DNA of 64,000 nucleotides. Origin: CAWCQC01 sp963819905. Lineage in GTDB: Bacteria; Actinomycetota; Thermoleophilia; Gaiellales; Gaiellaceae. The stretch lies in contig CAWFXP010000005.1 in the NCBI GenBank assembly GCA_963819905.1, positions 186,001-250,000 of the forward strand, given 5' to 3'. This document shows, one piece after another, positions 1 through 7,509 of the stretch. The notes below the pieces were generated by a model that worked only from the letters and a program-made list of their open reading frames with translations, ran no database searches and was not told where the DNA came from. Both the position numbers and the translations under genes were made by a program. The first letter of the stretch is position 1. Every line of letters begins with the position of its first letter.

Positions 1-1
1 C

Positions 2-367
2 GAGCTCGCGCTCGCGCACGCGAAGGAGCGGCGGCAGTTCGGCCGGCCGATCGGACGTTTCCAGGCGGTCCAGTTCAAGCTGGCCGACATGGCCACCGAG
101 ATCGAGGCCGGGCGGGCGCTCACCTACCGGGCGGCGTGGCTCAAGGACCAGGGCAGGCCGTTCGCGCTCGCGGCGGCCCAGGCGAAGCTGTTCACGGGCG
201 AGCTGTCCAATCGCGTCGTCAACGAGGCGCTCGAGCTCCACGGCGGTTCAGGCTTCATGGAGGAGTCGCCGATCGCCCGCTTCTACCGCGACCAGAAGGT
301 GCTCGAGATCGGCGAAGGGACGAACGAGATCCAGCGGCTGGTCATCGCCCGCGAGCTCGGGCTCTGA
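2..367 (+). CDS. Acyl-CoA dehydrogenase, C-terminal fragment (5' end outside window)
   Basis: The reading frame is already open at base 2 and closes at 365-367, giving the last 121 residues of a flavin-dependent acyl-CoA dehydrogenase. These enzymes make the alpha,beta double bond in acyl-CoA and pass electrons to ETF. Visible family signatures are the RRQFGRPIGRFQAVQ segment near the start, the LHGGSGF turn, and GEGTNEIQR near the end. The Glu in GEGTNEIQ is the expected catalytic base of the short-chain type, where IYEGT is more usual. No start codon or promoter can be judged. A second acyl-CoA dehydrogenase lies at 26488-27669. Substrate chain length cannot be read from this fragment. Confidence 0.93.
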   Translation, partial: ELALAHAKERRQFGRPIGRFQAVQFKLADMATEIEAGRALTYRAAWLKDQGRPFALAAAQAKLFTGELSNRVVNEALELHGGSGFMEESPIARFYRDQKVLEIGEGTNEIQRLVIARELGL

Positions 368-606
368 GGACTCCCCGAGCAAGCGCCCTTCGTGCCGTCT
401 TGCGCGCGAGAGCGTGACAGATCGTCGGAGGTTTTCCGAGGGGTCTGACCCCTGGTTTCGCAGACGGCCGACATCGCGTTCTGGCTTCGTGGCTCTCGAA
501 GCGCGCACGCGGGCGCAGAGGCGCTGCGCCTTCTCGCGAGGAACGTGCCGAAGGTGTGCCGATCCGCCCACAGCCCGCAGGCCGCGAGCGGCGCGGGCAC
601 CCGGGG
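368..606. other. Intergenic region between convergent genes with a palindromic repeat and a hairpin
   Basis: This 239-base space separates the convergent acyl-CoA dehydrogenase and threonine dehydratase genes. It holds a near-perfect palindrome AGGGGTCTGACCCCT at 439-453, related to the pair at 4663-4708. It also holds a GC-rich hairpin with 7-base arms (GGCGCAG at 512-518, CTGCGCC at 524-530) followed by TTCTCG, which could end transcription. No convincing coding sequence was found: the short open frames are Arg-rich and antisense to each other. Confidence 0.5.
439..453. repeat. Palindromic repeat, GGGGTCTGACCCC type
   Basis: The 15 bases AGGGGTCTGACCCCT form a palindrome around a single central base. 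The same core with A in the centre (GGGGTCAGACCC) occurs twice at 4663-4708. All copies are intergenic, which suggests a dispersed REP-like element rather than a site for one gene. Function is unknown. Confidence 0.6.
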
Positions 607-1794
607 CTAGCTGACGCGCTCGACCGGGTAGCCCCAGGCTTTCATCAGGCCGATCAGCTCGACGCAGTGATCCTCGCCGCGCGTCAAGAGGATCAGCCCG
701 ATACCGGTGTCGCCCATCGGCAGGTCGATCCCCTCGCGCTCGTGCTTTACCTCGAGAACGTTGACACCCTCGGCGGCGATCCGCGTCAGCAGGAGGCCGA
801 GCTGGCCCGGACGGTCGGCGACCCGCGTGCGAACGACCAGGTGCCGACCGGCCTCGGTGAGCGCGTACCGCGTCACCTCGACGAGCAGGCTCGCGTCGAT
901 GTTCCCGCCGGAGAGAACGATGCAGACGGGGCCCTCACCCGGTATCCGGCCGGCGAGCAACGCTGCCACCCCGGCCGCCCCGGCGCCTTCGACGACGAGC
1001 TTCGATCGCTCGAGCAGGAGGACGATCGACTGCGCGATCTCCTCGTCCGAGACGGTGACGATCGCTTCGAGCCTGTCCGCCAGGATCGGGCGGGTAAGCG
1101 ATCCAGGCTGCTTCACCGCGATGCCGTCCGCGATCGTCGGGCCGAGCTCGGTGCTCCCCGCAAGCGGCGCGCAGCGCTCGGCCTGGACACCCACGAGGCG
1201 CAGGCCGGGGCGCGTCTCGCCGAGCGCCAGCGCGATCCCCGAGCAGAGGCCGCCCCCACCGACCGGAACGACGACACGCTCGACCTCGGGCAGCTGCTCG
1301 TCGAGCTCGAGCCCGAGCGTGCCCTGGCCGGCCACGACGACCGGATCGTCGAACGGATGAACGATCGTCGCCCCTGTTTCCTCGGCTCGGGCCCGGGCGG
1401 CGAGCAGCGACTCGTCGAGCAGCTCTCCGGCCAGCACGACGTCTGCGCCGTAGCCGCGTGTCGCCTCGAGCTTCGCGAGCGCCGGGTTCTCGGGCATGAA
1501 CACCGTCGCGCCGATTTCCGCCTCGCGGGCGGCCCAGGCAACCGCCTGCCCGTGATTGCCGGCGCTCGCCGCAATCACGCCTGCGCGTCGCTGCTCGTCC
1601 GTGAGCGACGCCAGCTTCGTGACCGCCCCACGAACCTTGAACGACCCGGTCCGCTGGAGGTTCTCGGCCTTCAGGTACACGGAGCGGCCGCTCAGGCGCG
1701 AGAGCGTCTCCGAGCGTTGCACCGGGGTCTCCCGGGCGACGCCGCGGAGCGCTCGGCGCGCGGCCGCGATGTCAGCGGGACGCGGTGGCTCCAT
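607..1794 (-). CDS. ilvA: Threonine ammonia-lyase (threonine dehydratase) with C-terminal ACT domain
   Basis: A 395-residue PLP enzyme that deaminates L-threonine to 2-oxobutanoate, either for isoleucine synthesis or for catabolism. The PLP lysine is K53 in the RTGSFKVRGA motif. SAGNHGQ (77-83) and the phosphate-binding PVGGGGLCSG loop (about 177-186) follow the fold-type II pattern. The last ~75 residues, from VRTRVADRPGQLG, form one ACT domain, matching the short IlvA form rather than the 500-residue biosynthetic form with two regulatory modules. The ATG at 1794 is chosen because upstream in-frame sequence is low-complexity antisense to meaB. It overlaps the meaB stop by 23 bases, so the two genes are probably co-transcribed. 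Confidence 0.93.
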   Translation of the reverse strand: MEPPRPADIAAARRALRGVARETPVQRSETLSRLSGRSVYLKAENLQRTGSFKVRGAVTKLASLTDEQRRAGVIAASAGNHGQAVAWAAREAEIGATVFMPENPALAKLEATRGYGADVVLAGELLDESLLAARARAEETGATIVHPFDDPVVVAGQGTLGLELDEQLPEVERVVVPVGGGGLCSGIALALGETRPGLRLVGVQAERCAPLAGSTELGPTIADGIAVKQPGSLTRPILADRLEAIVTVSDEEIAQSIVLLLERSKLVVEGAGAAGVAALLAGRIPGEGPVCIVLSGGNIDASLLVEVTRYALTEAGRHLVVRTRVADRPGQLGLLLTRIAAEGVNVLEVKHEREGIDLPMGDTGIGLILLTRGEDHCVELIGLMKAWGYPVERVS

Positions 1795-2755
1795 TGTCGC
1801 CGATCTGAAATACGCGTTCGAGAATCTGCTGGACGGCGGTGAGTGGGTCGAGCTCGCGACGTTCGACGGCGTCGAGGAGACGCCGAAGCTCCGGGTCGTC
1901 CGCGACGCGCCGCTCGAGATGGTCTCGCGCACGGCCGCTCGCCAGCGCGAACACCTCGGCAGACAGGCTGCGCCGGCGGCGCTCGGCCAGCCGGCCCTCC
2001 TGCCCGAGGTAGTCGCGATGCGAGCCGATCGCTCCCCACAGCTCGTCGATGCCCTCGTGGCGAAGGGCCTCGGTGAGGACGATCGGGACCGGCCAGGGCC
2101 GGTCCGGCGTCAGCTCGAGCACGGCGCGAACCTCGCGGAGCATCGTCTTCGCCAGGGGGTGGTCGCACTTGTTGATTGCGATGACGTCGGGAATCTCCAT
2201 GACGCCTGCCTTCAGAGCCTGCACGGAGTCGCCTGAGCCGGGCATCAACACGAGGATCACCGTATCGGCGAGCTGCGCGATCTCGATCTCGCTCTGGCCC
2301 GTGCCGACCGTCTCGAGGAAGAGCACGTCCTTTCCGGCAGCGTCGAGGACGAGAGCCGCCTGGAGCGTCGCCTCGGCGACGCCGCCGAGGTGCCCGCGCG
2401 CCGCCATCGAGCGGATGAAGACACCCGGATCGAGGAAGTGGTCGCTGAGCCGAATGCGATCTCCGAGCACCGCGCCGCGCGAGAACGGGCTCGACGGATC
2501 GACCGAGAGCACGCCGACCGTCCTGCCCAGCTCTCGCACGTGGCCGACGAGCGCGGCGACCAGACTCGACTTCCCGACTCCCGGCGCGCCGGTCACGCCG
2601 ACCAGCGACGCGCTGCCGGTCTCGCCGTAGAGGCCCTTGACGATCTCGCTCGCCGCCGGATCGCCGTTTTCGACGAGCGTGATCGCACGCGCGATCGCCC
2701 GGCGGTCTCCGGCCCGAACCCCGCTGACGAGGGCTTCTGGCGTCAGCTCAGGCAA
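1772..2755 (-). CDS. meaB: Methylmalonyl-CoA mutase-associated GTPase MeaB (ArgK family)
   Basis: A 327-residue G3E-family GTPase that protects and reloads the B12 cofactor of methylmalonyl-CoA mutase. The P-loop GAPGVGKSS is at 56-64, the ETVGTGQSE switch at about 148-156, and the NKCD base-recognition motif at 194-197. The C-terminal helical dimerisation arm is present, so the protein is full length. The start is a TTG at 2755. No ATG or GTG lies nearby in frame, and the sequence just upstream is unusually AT-rich. The mutase itself is not in the window. Pairing with threonine dehydratase is notable because threonine breakdown yields 2-oxobutanoate, a route to propionyl-CoA and then methylmalonyl-CoA. 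Confidence 0.92.
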   Translation of the reverse strand: MPELTPEALVSGVRAGDRRAIARAITLVENGDPAASEIVKGLYGETGSASLVGVTGAPGVGKSSLVAALVGHVRELGRTVGVLSVDPSSPFSRGAVLGDRIRLSDHFLDPGVFIRSMAARGHLGGVAEATLQAALVLDAAGKDVLFLETVGTGQSEIEIAQLADTVILVLMPGSGDSVQALKAGVMEIPDVIAINKCDHPLAKTMLREVRAVLELTPDRPWPVPIVLTEALRHEGIDELWGAIGSHRDYLGQEGRLAERRRRSLSAEVFALASGRARDHLERRVADDPELRRLLDAVERRELDPLTAVQQILERVFQIGDNGATASR

Positions 2756-2837
2756 ATTATTATGATGGTATTTGGAGCATCTGCAAGTTCATATGTGTAA
2801 GCGGCCGCTCCTGGCCGTCGACCCACGGCCCTTGCTG
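2756..2837. other. AT-rich intergenic patch between meaB and hisC
   Basis: About 45 bases (2752-2800) are strongly AT-rich in a region otherwise near 70 percent GC, then composition returns abruptly at GCGGCCGC. On the minus strand it supplies TACCAT nine bases before the TTG start of meaB, so it may act as its promoter. The abrupt change could also mark inserted or rearranged DNA. Confidence 0.4.
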
Positions 2838-3989
2838 CTATGACGGGTCGCGTCCTACGGAGGCCGCGGCCAGGGCCCGCGGGAGCGCCTCGATCAGCGC
2901 CTCGTTCTCGGACGCGAGCCCGACGGTGACACGAATTGCGCCCGGCGCGCCGAAGCCGCCGAGGGGACGTACGATCACGCCCTCGCGCAGGAGGGCCTCG
3001 AAGAGCGGACGCGCGTCCGCAGCGCCGGTCTCTGCGAAGACGAAGTTGCCGACAGGAGGGCCGGCGACCCGTAGCCCGACGGCCGCGAGCGCCCCGGCAA
3101 CCCGATCGCGCTCGAGGGCGTTCGCCGCTCGGCGGCGCGCGACCTCGTCCTCGTCGTCGAGGCTTGCGAGCGCGGCGTCCTGGGCCGGCTGGGTCACGTC
3201 GAACGCGCTCTGCACCTTCCGGATCGCCTGGACGACGTCCGGCGAGCCGACGCCGTAGCCGACCCGCAAGCCCGCGAGCCCATAGATCTTGGAGAAGGTC
3301 CGCAGGACGACGCAGCGTCGCCCTTCCTTGACGTACTCCTCTATGCCGTCGGGATAGTCGGGGTCGTCGATGTACTCGAAGTACGCCTCGTCGAGCACCG
3401 TCAGGACGTGTGGAGGGACGTTCTCGAAGTACTCGTCGAGCGCGGCCCGCGTCACCATGGTCCCGGTCGGGTTGTTCGGGTTACAGACGTACACGATCTT
3501 CGTCCGCGGCGTCACGGCCCGAAGCAGCGCCTCGAGGTCGTAGCGATCCTCCGTCAACGGCACCCGCACCGGGAGCGCGCCGATCTTCAGCGCGCCGAGG
3601 ACGTAGCTCGGGAACGACGGCCAGCCGCAGACGATCTCGTCGCCCGGGTCGAGCGCGGCGAGCGAAAGATACAGGATGACGCCGTCCGCGCCCGAGGCCG
3701 GCGCAATGCTGTCGGCTGCCACTCCGTGCCGCTCGGCGAGCACAGCGCGCAGCTGGTAGAACCCACCGTCCGGATAGCGGTTCAGCTCCGGCGCGCCGCG
3801 ACCGATCGCCTCGAGCGCGGCAGGAAGCGGGCCGAAGGGGCCCTCGTTCGACGCCAGCTTGACGACCCGCTCGAGGCCGAGCTCGCGCTGGACCTCTTCC
3901 GCCGGCTTTCCCGGCTCGTACGGGACGAGATCGGCGATCGCCCGCGCGAAGTAGTCGGTCTCCATGCCCGTGAGCGACGCGGCCCTCAT
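2838..3989 (-). CDS. hisC: Histidinol-phosphate aminotransferase
   Basis: A 383-residue fold-type I PLP aminotransferase. The family converts imidazole-acetol phosphate to histidinol phosphate with glutamate, and some members also act on aromatic amino acids. The N-terminal KLASNEGPFGP, the NPNNPTG motif (170-176) and the Schiff-base lysine K234 in RTFSKIYGLAGLRVGYG are all present. An internal ATG (Met9) is a possible start, but the first ATG at 3989 lies seven bases after a TAAGGT hexamer (4002-3997, minus strand), so I prefer it as a leaderless start. No other his genes are nearby, so a broader aminotransferase role cannot be excluded. Confidence 0.88.
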   Translation of the reverse strand: MRAASLTGMETDYFARAIADLVPYEPGKPAEEVQRELGLERVVKLASNEGPFGPLPAALEAIGRGAPELNRYPDGGFYQLRAVLAERHGVAADSIAPASGADGVILYLSLAALDPGDEIVCGWPSFPSYVLGALKIGALPVRVPLTEDRYDLEALLRAVTPRTKIVYVCNPNNPTGTMVTRAALDEYFENVPPHVLTVLDEAYFEYIDDPDYPDGIEEYVKEGRRCVVLRTFSKIYGLAGLRVGYGVGSPDVVQAIRKVQSAFDVTQPAQDAALASLDDEDEVARRRAANALERDRVAGALAAVGLRVAGPPVGNFVFAETGAADARPLFEALLREGVIVRPLGGFGAPGAIRVTVGLASENEALIEALPRALAAASVGRDPS

Positions 3990-3996
3990 GTCCCAG

Positions 3997-4006
3997 ACCT
4001 TACTCT
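3997..4006. promoter_or_regulatory. Overlapping divergent -10 elements for hisC and the LON-domain gene
   Basis: On the minus strand TAAGGT (4002-3997) is followed by seven bases and the hisC ATG. On the plus strand TACTCT (4001-4006) is followed by six bases and a GTG. The two hexamers share two bases, so RNA polymerase probably cannot occupy both at once. Each -35 region would lie inside the other gene. This is inferred from spacing, not measured. Confidence 0.55.
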
Positions 4007-4012
4007 GTCCGC

Positions 4013-4627
4013 GTGGCCGAGATCGGGCTGTTCCCGCTCGGAGTCGTTCTTCTGCCGGGAGAGCGCATCCCCTTGCACATCTTCGAGCCGCGCTACCGCG
4101 AGCTCATCGGCGAGTGCCTCGACGACGAGCGCGAGTTCGGCCTGATCCTCGCCGACGATGCCGGCGTTCGCGAGGTGGGCACGACGGCGGCAGTCGTCGA
4201 AGTGCTCGAACGGTTCGACGACGGCCGCCTCAACATCGTGATCGAGGGCCGCGATCGGTTCCAACTCGTCGAGGAGACCGCCGGTCGCACCTTCATGACG
4301 GGCAACGTCTCCCCCCTCGACGATGCCGACGAGCAGCCGACGTCGGCGGAGATCGACCGGTGCATCGCAGCGTATCGGCGTGTCGCTGCGGCAGCCGAGT
4401 CCGAGCCCGATGACCCGGGACCCGAGACCGAGCTCGTCTCGTACTGGATCGCGGCCCGGGTGGACTTCGGAGTCGACGTCAAACAGGAGCTGCTCGAGCT
4501 GCGCTCGGAACGGGAGCGGGTCAGCCGCCTGGCCGCCCTGCTCGACCGTGCTCGAGAGGCGATCGTCTGGTCGAAGACGGCCCGAGAGCGAGCCTCGACG
4601 AACGGCCGCGTGGAGCCCCCGGGCTAG
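4013..4627 (+). CDS. LON peptidase substrate-binding domain protein
   Basis: A 204-residue protein consisting of the N-terminal substrate-binding domain of Lon protease without the AAA+ or protease domains. The family opening is clear: LFPLGVVLLPGERIPLHIFEPRYRELI, then the GTTAAVVEVLERFDDGRLNIVIEGRDRF strand pattern, and a helical C-terminal half. Stand-alone proteins of this type are common in bacteria and have no settled role. They may bind unfolded protein or regulate turnover. The GTG start is placed six bases after TACTCT and divergent from hisC. Downstream lies the tandem palindromic repeat at 4663-4708. Confidence 0.88.
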   Translation: MAEIGLFPLGVVLLPGERIPLHIFEPRYRELIGECLDDEREFGLILADDAGVREVGTTAAVVEVLERFDDGRLNIVIEGRDRFQLVEETAGRTFMTGNVSPLDDADEQPTSAEIDRCIAAYRRVAAAAESEPDDPGPETELVSYWIAARVDFGVDVKQELLELRSERERVSRLAALLDRAREAIVWSKTARERASTNGRVEPPG

Positions 4628-4876
4628 GAGCCTCGCTCGACCAGCCCCGTCGCGCGGGCGGCGACGTACGGGGTCAGACCCTTCGACGACGTACGGGGTC
4701 AGACCCCTCGATGAGCCGTTGCGAACTTGGCACGCACGTGCGAAGGAACTACTCCGAACGAGGGAGTGACCAGGGCTCGCCGGACGCGATCCCACCATCC
4801 GGACACGGCCGTTAGCGCCGGGCGAGCTGTGGAGGAAGCGACACGCTTTCGGCGCGATGAGGCGCCGGGCCAGTTG
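4628..4876. other. Intergenic region with tandem palindromic repeat
   Basis: This 249-base space between convergent genes contains two direct copies of GACGTACGGGGTCAGACCC in tandem. The remainder shows no credible coding sequence or RNA gene. Confidence 0.5.
4663..4708. repeat. Two tandem copies of the GGGGTCAGACCC palindrome
   Basis: The unit GACGTACGGGGTCAGACCCYT occurs at 4663-4683 and again at 4688-4708, a period of 25 bases. Each copy centres on the palindrome GGGTC-A-GACCC, also seen at 440-452 with T in the centre. The location after a stop codon and the tandem arrangement resemble REP-type elements. Confidence 0.7.
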
Positions 4877-5242
4877 CTAGAGGCGCTTCACCCCGTGCAC
4901 CGGGCGTCCGGACGCCTCCCAGAGGTAGTAGGAGGCGCTCGGCCCGAACCCCGACTCGTACTCGACGACCTGGGGATTGCGGCCGACGTCCTTCGCTCGC
5001 TGGGCGTGACGAAGCAGGTTCGGGTCGTCCCGTTCCTGCCAGACCAGGACGAGGTGCGTCGCCGTCATGAACTCCGCAACGAACGCACAGCCCTCCGCCG
5101 GGCACGGGAAGGGATCGGTGCTCACGCAGAACCAGCCGGAGTAGTCGATGCCCGAGTCATCCGTCCACAGGTGATCCTCGGTCTCGAGGCCCTCGTCCTC
5201 GAGGAGAACGGATCCGGTTCCGGGCACGCCACGCTCTTCCAT
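4877..5242 (-). CDS. Small conserved-looking protein with a possible C2H2-like zinc site
   Basis: A 121-residue soluble protein I cannot place in a named family. The middle contains CPAEGC followed by a THLVLVW segment and LLRHAQ, a Cys-x4-Cys ... His ... His spacing that could bind a metal. The C-terminal part reads as an ordinary compact domain (VVEYESGFGPSASYYLWE). Composition is balanced, unlike the Arg-rich shadow frames opposite. It is the last gene of a minus-strand run after gamma-glutamyltransferase and an acetyltransferase, but 36 AT-rich bases separate it from the latter. Start ATG at 5242. Function unknown. Confidence 0.62.
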   Translation of the reverse strand: MEERGVPGTGSVLLEDEGLETEDHLWTDDSGIDYSGWFCVSTDPFPCPAEGCAFVAEFMTATHLVLVWQERDDPNLLRHAQRAKDVGRNPQVVEYESGFGPSASYYLWEASGRPVHGVKRL

Positions 5243-5310
5243 GAATGTTCAAGAATGCCTGAGCAAAATAGTTATCGCTTATTCATAAATCAACAAAACT
5301 AACGTAATCA
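5243..5310. other. AT-rich patch spanning the acetyltransferase 3' end
   Basis: About 65 bases of low GC cover the gap before the small protein gene and the last ten codons of the acetyltransferase (ending MITLVLLIYE). The change is as abrupt as that at 2752-2800. The tail of the acetyltransferase therefore looks replaced or appended rather than conserved. Confidence 0.4.
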
Positions 5311-5803
5311 TCTTGGCCAGGAGTACGGCGTCGACGATGTCGTCGCCCCTGCGGAAGTGACGATGCCGATAGCCCTCGCGGCGATAGCCGAGCTGTTCGT
5401 AGAGGCCGATCGCCGCCTCGTTGTACGGGAAGGCGTGGAGCTCGATCTTGGTCACGTTCGCCGATCGAGCCCAGGATTCCGCAGCCTCCATCAGGGCACG
5501 GCCGATTCCGCGTCGACGCCGGCCGTGCGCGACCATGATGCCGACGTCCGCAACGTGGGCGCACGCGCGATGGGAATCCCTCGCGATGGTCAGACGGCCG
5601 ACGATCTGACCGTCGTCCTCGGCGAGGATCACGGCGACGTGGCTCGACCGCGCCACCTGGCGCAGGAATCGGCGCTCGCGGCGCACGCTTCGCCAGTTGC
5701 CGTTGGCGATCAGCCAGCCTTCCGGCTCGGCACCGACCGCTTCGGCGAGCTCGACGAGCGCGCGGGCGTCGCGGGGACGAGCGGGTCGGATCGCGGCTGT
5801 CAT
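5279..5803 (-). CDS. GNAT-family N-acetyltransferase
   Basis: A 174-residue acetyl-CoA-dependent acetyltransferase. Motif A is visible as VGIMVAHGRRRRGIGRALMEAA, with the RRRGIG pyrophosphate-binding loop, then the KIELHAFPYNEAAIGLYEQLGYRREGYR segment typical of motif B. The substrate cannot be predicted. Its start overlaps the stop of the gamma-glutamyltransferase gene by four bases (ATGA), implying translational coupling. The last ten codons are AT-rich and hydrophobic, unlike the rest of the gene. Confidence 0.86.
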   Translation of the reverse strand: MTAAIRPARPRDARALVELAEAVGAEPEGWLIANGNWRSVRRERRFLRQVARSSHVAVILAEDDGQIVGRLTIARDSHRACAHVADVGIMVAHGRRRRGIGRALMEAAESWARSANVTKIELHAFPYNEAAIGLYEQLGYRREGYRHRHFRRGDDIVDAVLLAKMITLVLLIYE

Positions 5804-7371
5804 TCGACGACCACGCCGGCGCCGCCGCGACGGGGGTCACCGGCCGCCTCGAGTAGCCCTTCCGCGTCGACTGCAACGGCTGCGACACCGCCGAAGAACA
5901 GGTTGCGGTCCTCGCCGGGCCACAGTACGAGATCGAAGCCGAGCCGCTCGAGCCTCGCTGCCGACTCGGGGCTGGTACCGCCCTCGCAGTGGAGCGCCTG
6001 ACCGTCTAGGTGCGCGCGCGGGCTGTCGATCGCTTCGCGGAGCGCCATTCGATGGTCGACGACGTTCACGATCGTCTGGGTAATCGCCCCGCGCAGGCGC
6101 TCCGAGCCCGCGCTGCCGACCACGAGTCGCGGGCGCCCTTGCCAGAGGAGGACGCTCGGTGCCATCATGCTCGTAAGGCGGCGACCCGGGACCGCCGCCT
6201 TGCTCGACGGATTCAGGTCGACCTCGCCGAGCATGTTGTTCAGGTGGATCCCCGTCCCAGGGACGACCACACCCGAGCCGCAGCCGGTCGAGGACGAGAG
6301 CGATGCCGCGTTTCCGCGGGTGTCGACGACGCTGATGTGCGTGGTGGAGGGAAGACCGGCCGGCTCGACAGAGGATGACTGCTCCCGGGCCCGGATGGCG
6401 GCCACGGCCTTCGCGATCTCGGCGTCGTCGAGCAGGCGGCCCGCCAACCCGCCGCGGAAGAGGTCTGAGGAGAACCGGCCGCCGCGGGCGCGCGTCGCTT
6501 CGCGCGAGATCGCCGCGAGACGCGCAATCGCCCCGGCGCTTCCCGCCTCGCCACCGGGCCCGAGCTCGTTGTAGAGCCGGAGCGCGTAGGCGATCAGCAC
6601 CCCGCCGGACGACGGAGGCGGGTTCGATACGAGCTCGTGCCCTCGGTAGACGGCGCGCACCGGGGTCCTTCGGATGACGCGGTACGCGTGCAGGTCGGCG
6701 CGGCTGATCGCGCCGCCCCGGGCGAGAACCTCGTCCGAGATGCGCGCGGCGAGATCGCCTTCGTAGAAGACGCGGGCACCCCCGGTCGCAAGCTGCTCGA
6801 GCGTTTCCGCCAGGTCGCGCTGGGTCAGCCGCTCTCCGATCTGCAGCGGTCGATCGGCCCCGTAGACGCTCCGACCGTCCGGATCGTGGCGCAGGACCGC
6901 GTCGAGAAAAGCGTGCAGAAGCGCCTGCTGGGCGTTCACCCCGACGCCGCCACGGGCCAGGCGCACGGCCGGCGCGATCAACTCGCCCCAGGGCATCGTG
7001 CAGTAGCGACGGTGGGCCTCGGCAAGGCCGGCGACCATGCCCGGCACGGCACAGGACGGCGCGTCGATCAGGAACCGCTGCGTCGTGTCGCCGCTCCCGA
7101 ACGGGATATCGACCGCCTGCATCGACGCCCGCTTCCCGTCCACGCCTCTGCCGGGAGCCTCGACGAAGAAATCGAGCAGGAAATCGCTCGCGTCACGCGC
7201 ACGGTGGACGAGCATGAATCCGCCTGCACCCGGCCCGGTCAACGGGCTCTCGGTCACCCAGGCGACGAATGCCGCGCCGACACAGGCGTCGACGGCGTTC
7301 CCACCAGCCTCGAGAACCTGAGCCCCCGCCTCGGCCGTGAGCGGGTGCCCGGCGGCAACGGCTCCTCGCAT
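5800..7371 (-). CDS. ggt: Gamma-glutamyltransferase (glutathione hydrolase family)
   Basis: A 523-residue N-terminal-nucleophile hydrolase. The precursor should cleave itself before T343 in the PSTTHISVVD motif, giving a large and a small subunit. The small-subunit signature SLSSSTGCGSGVVVPGTGIHLNN follows shortly after. The start GHPLTAEAGAQVLEAGGNAVDA is the usual opening of the large subunit. No signal peptide is visible, so the enzyme is probably cytoplasmic, unlike the periplasmic E. coli protein. It may act on gamma-glutamyl compounds other than glutathione, which actinobacteria generally lack. TAGGCT lies seven bases before the ATG, suggesting a leaderless start. Confidence 0.9.
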   Translation of the reverse strand: MRGAVAAGHPLTAEAGAQVLEAGGNAVDACVGAAFVAWVTESPLTGPGAGGFMLVHRARDASDFLLDFFVEAPGRGVDGKRASMQAVDIPFGSGDTTQRFLIDAPSCAVPGMVAGLAEAHRRYCTMPWGELIAPAVRLARGGVGVNAQQALLHAFLDAVLRHDPDGRSVYGADRPLQIGERLTQRDLAETLEQLATGGARVFYEGDLAARISDEVLARGGAISRADLHAYRVIRRTPVRAVYRGHELVSNPPPSSGGVLIAYALRLYNELGPGGEAGSAGAIARLAAISREATRARGGRFSSDLFRGGLAGRLLDDAEIAKAVAAIRAREQSSSVEPAGLPSTTHISVVDTRGNAASLSSSTGCGSGVVVPGTGIHLNNMLGEVDLNPSSKAAVPGRRLTSMMAPSVLLWQGRPRLVVGSAGSERLRGAITQTIVNVVDHRMALREAIDSPRAHLDGQALHCEGGTSPESAARLERLGFDLVLWPGEDRNLFFGGVAAVAVDAEGLLEAAGDPRRGGAGVVVE

Positions 7372-7509
7372 GCCAAAGAGCCTACTCGCGCCGATTCGCC
7401 GCGGCGACCGGTCGTTTCCCAGCCCTGGGTGCGCGCGGTGTCCTGTCGACGCGCGCGGGGCGGCTTGCCCGGGCGGCCCGACCCAGGAATCCCACCGGGA
7501 GGCGCTTCG

